NCBI GenBank assembly: GCA_030737875.1
Contig: CM060910.1
Coordinates: 618,215,303-618,279,302, forward strand
Direction: 5' to 3'
Origin: Allium sativum
Lineage: Eukaryota > Streptophyta > Magnoliopsida > Asparagales > Amaryllidaceae
DNA: 64,000 bases
Made by a program: the position numbers and the translations under genes. Below, one piece after another: positions 47,557 through 58,619 of the stretch (positions are counted from its first letter, which is position 1; each line of letters starts with the position of its first letter). The notes beneath the pieces are model-generated. The model was not told the origin of the DNA. It ran no database searches and saw only the letters and a program-made list of their open reading frames with translations.

Positions 47557-47865
47557 GTAAAGGAAATTCTCATCGAGGAGTCAAATGCGCAGCGCCGCAG
47601 CCTGTTAATAGCCCTGTTACTGTTTATGGTGATATCCATGGCCAATTTCATGACCTAATGAAACTACAGACTGGAGGACATGTTCCCGAGACAAATTACA
47701 TATTTATGGTAAAGTTTAGTTGGTAAACCATTTTAGCATGACACTTATTATGTTTCTGTTGGGGATGTCATACAAATTTCATCAATTATTCATCAGGGTG
47801 ATTTCATTGATCGTGGATATAATAGTCTTGAAGTTTTCACTATCTTATTGCTTCTTAGAGCCGGG
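47557..47865 (+). pseudogene. Captured fragment of a PP4/PPX-type Ser/Thr phosphatase catalytic subunit
   Basis: Exon 47557-47708 starts after an intron end ACACAG and reads [10 protein letters not shown]. After an 8-base insertion near 47590 it continues [13 protein letters not shown] (metal ligands D and H) and [15 protein letters not shown]...AG intron follows (47709-47796). Exon 47797-47865 reads G-D-F-I-D-R-G-Y-N-S-L-E-V-F. The F-H-D-L-M-K-L and Y-N-S-L-E-V-F words fit PP4/PPX better than PP2A. Broken: frameshift, Cys to Tyr before G-D-I-H-G, one Phe codon missing, and no C-terminal two thirds. The retained intron shows capture from genomic DNA, not cDNA. Functional enzymes of this family dephosphorylate nuclear and cytosolic proteins. 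Confidence 0.88.
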
Positions 47866-48369
47866 TATATATATTTCAAAATAGTATTGTTCTATTTTGG
47901 ATCCCTAAGATGAATATATTCATTGTATATAAATTAGAGGTATATTTAGAATCCCGAATTTAAATTCGAAATATCTACAAATATTAATGTTGTTCATATG
48001 TGAATACAATGTGTGTGTGTGTGTGTGTATACCCACACAGCATGGAGGTTTATCGGTTACTGGGTGAATATTCATGACTGTAAGAGAGAAAACTAGCACA
48101 AAATTTATTTTGTATTGCTTCAGTATTAGGCATGTCGATGAAACCGACATTCAAGAAGTAGATCTAAATGCGTTGAAACTTGAAATCTGCACCAGAAAAA
48201 AAAAATACTATGTCCATCAATAGAAACAGATGGTGAAGATTCATTGATGTACTGCAATTTGAACTTTAAGGAAAAAAAGGGAAGGGGGGTTGCTCTTGCG
48301 TGCGTGATTTAAGGAATAGCCATAAAACTGGTTAATGGTTAGTACTCAAAATGTTTGATGCACACGTAT

Positions 48370-48491
48370 GATCGCATCCACATACGAAGACTAGTAGAAA
48401 TTTGTGCACCTACTCAGGCAAAGTTCATATATTTTATTGTGCGGTGTGAGAGTGCACAAATTTCTACTTGTCTTCATACGTGGATGTGATC
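48370..48491 (+). repeat. 122-bp foldback (40-bp arms)
   Basis: Arms 48370-48409 and 48452-48491 are inverted copies with about four mismatches, including AGTAGAAATTTGTGCAC and its complement. The loop is 42 bp. No target duplication seen. It may be a small MITE or a small-RNA-type hairpin. Confidence 0.8.
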
Positions 48492-48754
48492 ACAGAACAA
48501 TACGACTATATTTGCATCCACTACAGGCATAACTGCATATTCATATAAATTTATGGATATTCATATTTGGAATCTACATTTCTGCATATTCAGAAAACAC
48601 ACTTAAATTTACGGATATTTATATAATTATTGCATTCATTCATCATTTATATGTATAAACAGATCATGTTTTTACTCTTCCTCAATGATAATCGTTTATT
48701 GTGACTCGAACCTGGTAAGTTATACTCGGAACTTCTTATATATTCCTACTAACT

Positions 48755-51276
48755 TGCGATGACCCCAAACTTCCGTGCAACGAAAGTAAGGAAAATCGTA
48801 TGGAACATAACATAACTAGAACAATAACAGATCTCAGTATATAGCTGAACATATAAATCATTGTAGCGGAAAGAAATGTCATCACAAACATCATCACTGA
48901 AACATCAGAGTATGCAGCACAGGATTACACTTAGCAAAATAGATGTCTCAAAAGAAAAAGAAATAGAGTCTCAATCTCTCAAATTACATCAATACTAAGT
49001 ACTGTCTCAAAGTCTTAAGCAGAAAATAAAAGATAAAAAGAAAGTTTCTTCAGCGTCTCCATCAGCAAGCTTCCCTCCAGCGAATATCCAAGCCTAACAT
49101 GTCACTTGGCTGCCCGTGTAGAAAGAGGGCACCCGAGTTTGCAAAAGGTGAAACAAACTACGAGTCAGTCATGAGACTGGTATGAGATATCTTAATGAAC
49201 TAACTGGTTTGACAATCACGAGGACCACGCCGCTATCGCGGAACGGGTTTACTCCATGGGATAATCAGTGCAATAAATAAAGTAAAACGTTAAATAATGC
49301 AATGCTTTTTAGAAAAATGAAACCGTTATAAGACCCAAGTCCCATCACACAATGCAACGCAAACCGGAGGATAGGGTTTTACCTTATAATGGTCAAACGA
49401 TGATAAATACGCAAAATACGATATTATTATTAGTGTGTATATGTTTTAAGAAAATATTTCAATTATAATATTAATCCTAGACGGCATAACTACCATCTAC
49501 TATGTCACCATACTAGTTATGAAATCAAAACCGCATGAGACGTATAGGAAGTTGGGTTTCCATCATGAGTCAAGGCTAGGAACGATCTCCTGACTGATTT
49601 GAAACACTCTAGCAATGTCTCAGGATTCAGACGGTGGCGAACCCTTGGATACAGCAGGGCCGGTCCACAAATACTTTAGTGGATTAGTTATGCCTGAACA
49701 CACGCTTCCCGATCCTATTGGACCTATAAATTGGCCGAGGGCGGCCAATAAAAAAAATCCGAGGCGCCTCAAAATCCATCAACCACATAAGTAAAATGTC
49801 AGCCAGTTTAAAGCACTGACACCACTTCTAGCTAGAAAGAAACGTGTGCACTCCCTACGTTCCCTTGCTCCGTTTTAGACTCTACCGGGGTGTGAGGCTC
49901 GCGAAGTAACGCTATACACAAAGCTGGGTCTAAACAGACTATGCTTTGATCATCAATTACAAGGCCTGCTTTTCAACAAAACCTTGATCATTTGCATCTT
50001 GGCGTGCCCCGTTGATAGTCCATGCCATGAAATAAACAACTATCCATACACAACCTCTGAGGGTGATAAGCGAAAGAATAAATTCTTTTTCCACCAACGG
50101 TTGTATATTAAACATAAATCAATTTACATGGTACGAAGTTCAACGTCAGACATGCATCCATTTACAAGTCCGTTCTGGGTTTGAACGGAACCGGAGACAC
50201 CTGAGAGGCTCTCGTATATCCGGACAATCATCACATACGTCCGGGAGACTACCGCCGAAATCCCTTCAGGGTAGCTACTCCTATCGAGGACCTCAGTAGC
50301 AATACATCCGTTCGATGTGAAGACCGCCGGTCTTCAACACCGTCTTCATCTCTTCATCGACGTATAGTTATTTGAAATGAGTAAAACTCGGACTTTTCAA
50401 ATAATTATAGAATAATTATTATTTAAATCATTTCATATCGTTAATATTTATTTATAACGATTTATCGCTATTTTTATTTATTTTAAAAATAGCTCAGTAT
50501 AATCAAACGACGCTTCGGGTCAAGTGTGGCTTTGGCGCGGTTTTTCTCAAAATTTGATTTACACATATCTTGAAATCTAACCGTTGGATTTTGACAAAAT
50601 TCGTCTTATTGGAAAGATCTTCCCAAAGCGGTCCTAACGGCTCCAGTTTTGGGAAAATCCGATGGTTGGATCTTTCGATATAATCATTTAAAATCACGAT
50701 TGCCGAAACGTGAACTACCGCGCGCGATTTGTTTAATTTCTATTTACATTTATATATATAAATATAATTTCTTAAGCGATTACATTCACGTGGATATCAC
50801 ACCAAATAAAGGTGTGAATTATATACAAATCATATATTCATGTTTATTAAGTTTGCTAAAACAGGTTTTTATTTCATACACCAATTTTATAGTATATTGA
50901 CTATAAATTATATCCTTCGTTCACTCATAATTTTAATGTTTAATTCATGTTTCAACTTCCTTACCTATACCAAGTGTAAATTTCTTTATAATGAACAAAA
51001 TGCATATTATTGTTCATTTTATTTTAAGGAATGAAATAGTTGATTTCCATCCAATGAACAAAAACGAATATTTTCGTTCAATCCATTTTTATGAAAAAAA
51101 TGTGAATTTCTTCCTATGCTTCTAACATTACATTAAAATTGTAATTTTAATACAAAACATATTTCTAAATGAAATATGATTCTTTTTCTCTTCTTCTAAA
51201 ATTTACATCAAAAAAAAAATGTAACTTTTAAATTTCATCTTTCGTTTGCATTATGGAATGTAAATAAAAATGTATA
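48755..51276 (-). repeat. Family-C long LTR C2, inverted, 3' part
   Basis: The reverse complement matches C3 from its 3' end backwards. Landmarks (in C2 coordinates): the terminus TTGCGATGACCCCAAACTTCC at 48755 on, CACGCCGCTATCGCGGAACGGG near 49228, and GACCGCCGGTCTTCAACACCG near 50323. The block at 50580-50700 corresponds to 54835-54930. No primer site lies next to its end, so it is a solo LTR or the 3' LTR of an inverted element. C3 is inserted at 51277. Open frames inside it show no recognisable protein. Confidence 0.85.
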
Positions 51277-51282
51277 TGTAAT

Positions 51283-51297
51283 AACCCAGAAAATCTG
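51283..51297 (+). repeat. Hairpin at the C3 LTR start
   Basis: CCCAGAAAATCTGGG, a perfect 6-base inverted repeat around AAA, six bases from the LTR end. Repeated at 58626-58640. Confidence 0.7.
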
Positions 51298-52189
51298 GGC
51301 CAGTTTAAAATTTTTTATTTTGGAAATTTTAACGAATTTTGAATATTTAAAATAGATTATTTTAAATAATATCGACGAGAAATTTATTTTGAATAAAATT
51401 CGAACGTATATATTATATACGTCGTCGTTAGAATATAAATAATTATATATAATTATAAATAGAATTGAAAATGGCGCGGTAGTTCGATAATTCGATTTCA
51501 AACTTCAATTGAATGTACCGGGTGCAAAACAATCCGGATTTTAGTGAAACCAAAAACAATAGGATCTAATTGATGATATCTTTCCAACGAATCTGAAAAA
51601 TCAAATTTTCATAGCAAGAATCAAAAGATATGTCCAGTTGAAAATTCTGAATAGTCGCTATGGAATTCAGGCCCTTAAAAATGGAAATTTTGCAAACGAC
51701 CAAGGATTTCGACGAAACAACTTTTGTTGGGTCCGTGATGTCAAGTTATTGCTAGGTTTCAAATTTCATAATTTTTCGAATCAATATGTGAGCGTGGCAA
51801 AGGAAAACGCGTTTGACCGGTTTTAGTTGATTTTAATCGACTGGAAATTGACCATTTTTTCCAACGGTCTCAGAATTCGACGAAACTAGTTTTGTTAGGA
51901 CCGTATCGTCAATACGAAGCTAGAAAATATTTTTCTAGAATTTTTAAAGTTAATATGTGACCCCGGTAATTTGAAATGTACGTTTAAAATTCAATATAGT
52001 GATTTAAATGTAAATTTAACGGAAACTGATTCAAACGATCAAATCAACCTACGATACATATCCCATTGTGTTCGGAATGGGGGTAATACACTAAGGACGA
52101 CAGGCGGTGGACCTCGTTTCGAGGTCGTATGTAAAAGTCAACTTTTTGAAAATTAAATTAATTAAATAAATAAAAAAAAGAGAAAATCC

Positions 52190-52518
52190 TCCTCTCCATT
52201 AACCCGCTGCCCCCCCCTTTCCCTTCATAATCGATTTCAGCAGAAGAAGAAAAAAAAAATCCATCGAGGACGGAGACCGACCGCCCACCGCCGCCACCGG
52301 AGGCGCCCACCTCCGTCCAAGCTCGTCGCCCTCCCCTTCCCTTCCTCGACTACGACGCCCGAACCCCCCTCGCCCTCGCGTCTCGCTCCTCTTCCCCTCC
52401 TCCGTCCACCGCGGCCTCAGCCGCATCGCCACCCACCTCCCTCCAGCGCCTCGCGAACACCCCCCCACAGCAGCGAGGAAACCACCGACGCCCCCCCTCC
52501 TCTCCGATTCCTGTAAGT
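52190..52518 (+). promoter_or_regulatory. GC/CT-rich leader with splice-donor consensus in the C3 LTR
   Basis: An island of C-rich sequence in AT-rich DNA, starting about 25 bp after a TATA-like run and ending CGATTCCT/GTAAGTTT (GT at 52513). The 3' LTR has it at 59540-59855 (GT at 59850). It looks like a transcribed first exon. It may be the remnant of a captured host 5' exon. Frames on the minus strand here are compositional artefacts. Confidence 0.5.
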
Positions 52519-52998
52519 TTTTTTATATTTTTTTTTAATTTATTTTTCAATTTTAGTTATTGTTCTATTCGATTTTAAAACTGAATTTTTATAGTTAACA
52601 AGAACTGATTTTTATTAATTTAAAAGCATTGATTTTTAGTTTAGAAAAGAATAAATGTTTATTTAGGAAAAATAGTTCTTTTTAAACTAGAAAGATGCGA
52701 TTTTTATTAAGTAGGTAAGATTAGTTTTTTTAAATCAAAATGATTTGATTTTGAAAAGTAAAGATTTGATTTTGAATTGTGGAAGTTAAAAATATAATTT
52801 TTATATAAGGAAGATAATCAAAATATGATTTTTATATTTTAAGTATTAAAAATATAATCTTTACTATATAGAAGTGGTAAAAAAAAAAAAAATTACATGT
52901 TAGGAATATTAAAAATATCATCTTTGTATATGTAGCGAAATAAAAATCTGATTTTTATTTTATATATGTGAAATAAAGAGGGAATTTTTATAGTGATG

Positions 52999-53190
52999 AA
53001 AGGCGAAAACTTTATTTTTTAGAAAGGCGAAAACTTTATTTTTTAGAAAGGCGAAAACTTTATTTTTAGAAAGGCGAAAACTTTATTTTTTTAGAAAGGC
53101 GAAAACTTTATTTTTAGAAAGGCGAAAACTTTATTTTTAGAAAGGTGAAAACTTTATTTTTATAAGGGCGAAATCTTTATATAGAGAATA
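52999..53190 (+). repeat. GGCGAAAACTTTATTTTTAGAAA tandem array, seven units
   Basis: Seven units of 21-24 bp plus one degenerate unit. Unit length varies through the T-run. The 3' LTR has nine units (60346-60570). Confidence 0.93.
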
Positions 53191-54429
53191 GCGTTATAAA
53201 AATAAAATCTTTATCTATATAACATCGAAGTAAAAATTCGATTTTTAAATATATGAAGTGATTATAAAAATATGATTTCTAAATTGAAAGTGAATAAATA
53301 AAAATGTGATTTTTATTTTAAAGACATCAAAATATAAAAATGTGTGATTTTTATATATGTAGTGGCTAGGGGCAACAAAGAAGAAGAAAAGGCGAGAATG
53401 AAGAAGATTTCTATAAACGAAGTGTCGTGAAGTTGGATAGCTAGTTGGTGAGAAATTCTCACTCTTCAATTTCTTTTTCTAGTTATATATATATACTAGG
53501 ATGCAGATGGTGCTTAGTAGCACCCGACACAATCGTCCACAAACCATGGACTTGTTTGTTTGGTTGCATAAATTAGTTAGATGATTTGGGCTGAATTGAA
53601 TTGTTTGGTGAAATTGAATGGTTTGATTGATGTGTGAATGGCGTGGGCCTTCACTAGACCGGGGATAAGGCTAGGCCTCGTCCCGTTTCTAGTATCGTGC
53701 CGTTTTGCCGCCGAAATTTTCTAAAATAAGTTAGAAAAATAAAAATACCATTTTATTTAAAGAATGAACTGAATAGAAATTCATATGTTAGAATAAAATG
53801 TTTTGTCGTTAAAAATATAATTTTTAACGTGAATGTGAATAAATAAATATTCATTTACAAACCAGACGGTTTGTTTATGTAAACTTATTTGAAGGACATT
53901 GATTGGGTCGGTAAAATTTTACACATCGCCCAACTGCACAAATAAAATATGCGTTTGATTGTTTGAAACCCCACACGGGTGTTGGGATGAAATTTGAAGT
54001 TCACTCATCCTGATTGATTTAATATGTCAATCGATTGATTGACAGGCTGTTATAAGCGTTAGATATCTATATTTGATGCTTATACAGTGTAGTGCACTTT
54101 GGTTGATGGTTGATTATTTTTTTCAATGCTATTACATACATGTGTTGTATGAAAATCCATATAATTAATTTTATATGGTGATTGATTGGGCCTCATTCCA
54201 ATTTAGAAAATAAAGAATAATATAAAATAAAGGTTCATGTGTTGACAGTACTCATCCATTGAGATTGGTCATGTGTGGAACGAAATATAGATTCATGTGT
54301 TGAATGGGATAAATATTCGTTCGTTGAATAGAATAAAGAAGTTGTGAAAAATATAAAGCCGTGTTGATTAGTTTTGCGCCATTTTGACGTGAACGATATT
54401 TATATCGATTTTATTCAAATTGAAATGAA

Positions 54430-54700
54430 TATTATAGCAAATTCGAATTGAAAAGAAAACGAATCTGAATTGAATATAACAGGACTTCGAATGGAATTGA
54501 ATATAAAACAAATTCAAGTTGAATTGAAAACGAACTGAAATTTAATTGAATTCGAATCGAAATTAAATTGAAATCAATTTGAATTGAAACGAATTTGAAT
54601 TCGAATTAAATAAAATGGAAATGAGTTCGAGTTGAATTGAAATCAAATCGATTTGAAATTGAATGTAGAAGTTGAATTTTTTAGAAACGAATTTAAAACG
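54430..54700 (+). repeat. GAATTGAA-rich degenerate repeat
   Basis: Repeated GAATTGAA, GAATTCGAAT and AATTGAAATC words. The copy in the 3' LTR is at about 61810-62090. Confidence 0.75.
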
Positions 54701-57585
54701 ATTTATAAAATTCGTTTTAAATAGAAATCGACGAAATATATATTATATATATATAATATAATGGCCTGAATAGAACGCGCCGCGCCACGGCAGTTCGTGA
54801 ATTTCGACCATTTATTTCAAACGGACGTTGCGGGAGATCCGACCATCGGATTCTCCTAAAATCGGAACCGTTGGGTTCGTATCGAAAAGAGCTTTCCAAT
54901 GAATATTAGAAATTTGAAATCTAACGGTTGGATTTGGAATTATGTCCAAATCAAATTTGAAAAAGGTCGCTGTAAGTGCAATTCGATGGCCGTTGATGGA
55001 AATCGACTGTACGGGCCTTGATAAAATTATTAAAAATAGTAATAATTTGTGTAAAATCATAAGAAATGATTTGAGGAAAACTGGGCTGAAGAATTCCACA
55101 TTTGAAAGGATAAAAATAGATTTTTCTCGAAATGAACTATAGTTTGAACTAGAATTAAAAACAATTTATTTTTGAAATAAATAAATTGAATTTAAAAGTG
55201 ATTTTAAAAATAATCAATATTCCCAATAGGTGAAGTGAAAGTGGAGTTGAATCGAAATTATCTTCGGAATATTTCGATGTTGGATTTCGTGACTATACAG
55301 ATATTGTTTTGGGAATTTGAAAGATATATTATATATCGTTATTTCCAATACGATATTTGTTGGTTTCAGAATCTGATATTGAATATAAGCCGGTATATTT
55401 TCTATTCAGAGCCTTGTATTTAATATCGAATGTGATTTGGGTTTATCGTGGATCGTGTTTTAGATGACATTGGTTCGTTAACCCAGTTAAAGGCAAGATG
55501 TTGGTTTTTGAAAAGATTAAAACTAAGTGGAGTTTTAATAAATCTTTAATTAGATTAAAATGTGAATAGATAATTTAAATTATCAAATCTGAAAGGTGAT
55601 CGAGAATGGAGTACCACCAGTTTTGCTCCAAAGCGATAGTTAAATCTTTAATTAGATTTGAACGTGAAATGGTAATTAATTTTACCGATAACACCGTGGT
55701 GTTAGTTGTGGAATATTACCAGTTTTCTCCATGGGATATATAGGTTGGGATTGGGAAATAAAACAAATAATTACTTCGGAGTGGTTCGCTAATCCCGACT
55801 AGTTAGAAATGATATCCAAAGGAAGATCAAAGAATAAATTTAGAAGAATTTATCTTAGATAAAATTAATGGGAACATTTCCCTAAAAATGTGATTTTGTG
55901 AATAAAAGAATATTCTGAATTGGAATGGGGCGTTTGTTGTGTTTGTGTAACATTCGTTTATTATATACATGGGTTATTCAGAAAGGCCGGGTCTATACCC
56001 ATTCTGAATAACCGATTCGACGAGATGTCGAAGATGAAGACGGTGGTTGAAGACCGGAAGTCTTCACGTCGTTTGGGTGATTACTGATGATCTTGATTGG
56101 GCTGTACACCCAAGAAGATGGAAGCAGTTGGTGATCGTCCAGACGTACTTGGAGATCGATGGATATGCGGGGTACTAGGTGCCTCCGGTTTCGTTCAGAC
56201 CCAAAACGGACTTGTAAATGGACGGTGTGTCTGACATTGGATTTTAGTCCGTGTGATTGATCTCTATTAAATATATATCTGTTTGGCGGCGGAGAATTTA
56301 TTCTCTTGCTTAACGCCCTTCTCTGAGACATACGAGCTCAGAGGTTGTATATCGATGGACATCAGTCGCATGGAGTGAATTGCCAATGTGGCATGCGTAA
56401 GGGGCAATTGATCAAGGCTTCTGTTGAAAAGCAAAGTCTTGTGGTTGATGATCAAAGCACGGCCTGTGTGGCGTAGCTTTGTGTATAACGTGAATTCGCG
56501 AGCCTCACACCTCGGTATGAGTCAAAAACGGGAGATGGACCGCTGGGAGAGCACGACGTTTCTTTCTAGCTAGGGTGGTGTCAGTGACCTACCAGCCCTG
56601 ACATTTATATACTTTCACCTGTGTGGTTGTTGGATATGAGGCGCCTTGGATATAGGTCTATAAGGACCGGGAAACGTGTGTTCAGGAATAACTAATCCTC
56701 AAAAGTAAGAGAGGACCGGCCCAACCGATTCCAAGGATCATAGTGGGGTCCTGAGGCATTTGCTAGAGTGTCTCGAACGCGGAGAGGAGCTTGCCCCTTG
56801 CCTCGACTCATGATGGAATCCAATTTCCAATACGTGTGTTTCGGTTTTATTTGTAGAACCTAGTATGGCGACATAGTGGTATGGGTCATTCATGCCGCCT
56901 ATGATTGATATTTATGATTGAAATTGATTTGACACTATACACTTATAATAGTATCAAATAATGTGTTTTAAACGTATCAAGCATGCTTTGGCTGTTATAA
57001 GGTAAAAACCCTATCCTCCGGCTTGCGTTGCATTGTGTGATGGGACCTGGGTCTTATAACAGCTTCATTTTTCTTTATTTAGCATTGCACTGTTTGTTTT
57101 ATGCACTGGTATTCTTGGGAGGAAACCCGTTCCGTGTTATACGGCGTGGTCCCTTGATTTACCTAACTTTAAAAATAAAGATTAATAACTGTTTTAGTTC
57201 TCACACCAGTCACATGACTGACCTGGAGTTTATTGTTTTAACCTAAACTCTGGGTGCCCCTATTTTCCACACGGGCAGCTAGTAGTTTTGGTTTTGCAGA
57301 TTTATATTCACAGGGTCCTGATTTACAGCTGGAACGATGCTCGGAAAGCTCTGTATCCGTGTATCACTTCTAGTTGTGTTTTGTATATTTTTCCGTTGCT
57401 ATGTAATTTATTGTAATCTCTGATATTTGTCGAATGTAATTTAATCATTTATACTCTGTATATTCTTGTATCTGATGGAATTGTTGTAATAACAATGAAA
57501 TGTTCTTCCGTTTGCGTTCTATTTTGTCTTGTACTCAAATTCTATCCGTGCTTTCCTTCACGGGGAAGTTCGGGTCGTCTCAGTT

Positions 57586-57597
57586 TGGTATCAGAGC
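57586..57597 (+). other. Primer binding site of C3
   Basis: TGGTATCAGAGC, exact over 12 bases for plant initiator Met tRNA, three bases after the LTR end. Confidence 0.92.
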
Positions 57598-58603
57598 TTT
57601 GGTTTACAAAGCTAGAGAACAAGACACATTAGAACCATACGAAAGGATTCATCAGATATTGGATTAGTAATATCCAATTAGAATGACCCGTTAGAGATAG
57701 GATCAGCAGTATCCTAGAACGAGTGTGAAGAGTATATTTCTCAAATGAAAATAATTTTGTTTTAAAAATTTAAATCGTTTTATACGTATTTGAATATTTA
57801 TTTATTTTGAATTTGGACAATCGAGTATATATAGATTTCGCGTATACGCGTCATGAACGTATATTCGAAGTTTTAATATACTGGATAAATATAGAGTCAC
57901 ATTCTAGACACTCGGGGATAATTCTGGTGATGTGGCCACATCATCAGTATTTATGTTCGTGTTTCGAAGGTGTGATTTCTATATATTTCCATTAGACTGG
58001 TGTGAGAACCAAAACTAATATAGCTAGAATACATTGTTGTGAATTGGCATCAAAACATGATTTTCTGTATATATATCAAAATTATGAATTTGAAACTCTA
58101 ATTCACTAATTGATTGATGTTTGTGTTGTTTGTTCATTCGGTTGATAATTTTGAACCATTTAGTCTAATTGAACCAAATATTGAATTGTATTGAAAATTG
58201 GTCGCATTTGCTTACATATGCATATAATTACATTGAACAGGTCATAGCAAGGAGGCTAGAGCAGAGAATAAAATTTGTTTCCCCGACAAATAGGTACATG
58301 TTTACTACATAATTTACTGTTTTGTTTGGGTGATGATGATTTTATGAGCCTATTGGCTAGCCGCTTGGCTTTTTCTTTTTCTTTTTGAGATCTGAAGGAC
58401 CGGGGAAGCTATTTGAAATTCCCCGATGCTCCCATTGCGGGGGAGGTTATGGCGAAATTTTTCGAAAATTTAGGGTGTTAGCCAAATTTTTGAAATTTTG
58501 AAAATTCTCAGAAACTGAAAAGTTGGAGAATGAAAGCCAGATCGAACGTAGAGCTGAATAATCAAACCACTTCCGACTCTGTTCCTTTTCGGGGACGAAA
58601 AGT

Positions 58604-58619
58604 TTTAAGTGGGGGAGAT
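58604..58619 (+). other. Polypurine tract of C3
   Basis: TTTTAAGTGGGGGAGAT directly before TGTAATAACCC. Confidence 0.9.

Larger units (their letters stand above)
45570..48754 (+). mobile_element. CACTA DNA transposon 2, left end, with captured gene pieces
   Basis: CACTACAAGAAAAA starts at 45570 exactly where LTR C1 breaks off after TTAAT. The 14 bases match the CACTA 1 terminus. I find no matching right end (CTTGTAGTG) in the window. The C2 insertion at 48755 may split it, so its right border is unknown and 48754 is only the last base before C2. The sequence contains a leader-like region (45690-46080), unassigned AT-rich DNA (46500-47500), a phosphatase gene piece (47557-47865) and a 122-bp foldback (48370-48491). 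No transposase seen. Confidence 0.7.
51277..57582 (+). repeat. 5' LTR of C3 (6306 bp)
   Basis: Starts TGTAATAACCCAGAAAATCT and ends AGTTCGGGTCGTCTCA (TG...CA). Layout: U3 with two related GACGAAAC-ACTTTTGTT modules (about 51710, 51880), an AT-rich TATA-like TTAAATAAATAA (52162), a GC/CT-rich leader (52190-52512), GTAAGT (52513), a GCGAAAAC tandem array (52999-53185), GAATTGAA-rich DNA (54430-54700) and the family-C 3' half. Confidence 0.94.
57583..58619 (+). other. Interior of C3 (1037 bp, non-coding)
   Basis: Primer site, then AT-rich DNA without a long open frame. TTACATTGAACAG/GTCATAG near 58239 is a possible 3' splice site. Near 58400-58435, CCGGGGA and TCCCCG can pair around a short spacer. 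It ends in GGGGACGAAAAGTTTTAAGTGGGGGAGAT. None of the protein motifs seen in A2 are present in any frame. Confidence 0.85.

Noticed and set aside
47557..47865. Functional phosphatase gene
   Set aside because: Frameshift, changed conserved Cys, a lost codon and no continuation of the catalytic domain in the next kilobase.
49984..50299. Open frames of 66-78 codons
   Set aside because: They lie antisense in the C2 LTR, whose homologues in C3 are non-coding and do not keep the frames.
52199..52550. Gly/Arg-rich minus-strand frames over the GC-rich island (also 59505-59822)
   Set aside because: Low-complexity composition opens several frames at once, and the two LTR copies differ by shifts that change the protein. 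No domain seen.
52999..53190. CRISPR-like array
   Set aside because: Units are contiguous, with no spacers of differing sequence, and the DNA is plant transposon.
41984..57582. C1 and C3 as the two LTRs of one element
   Set aside because: They are strongly diverged, and C3 has its own near-identical partner at 58620.
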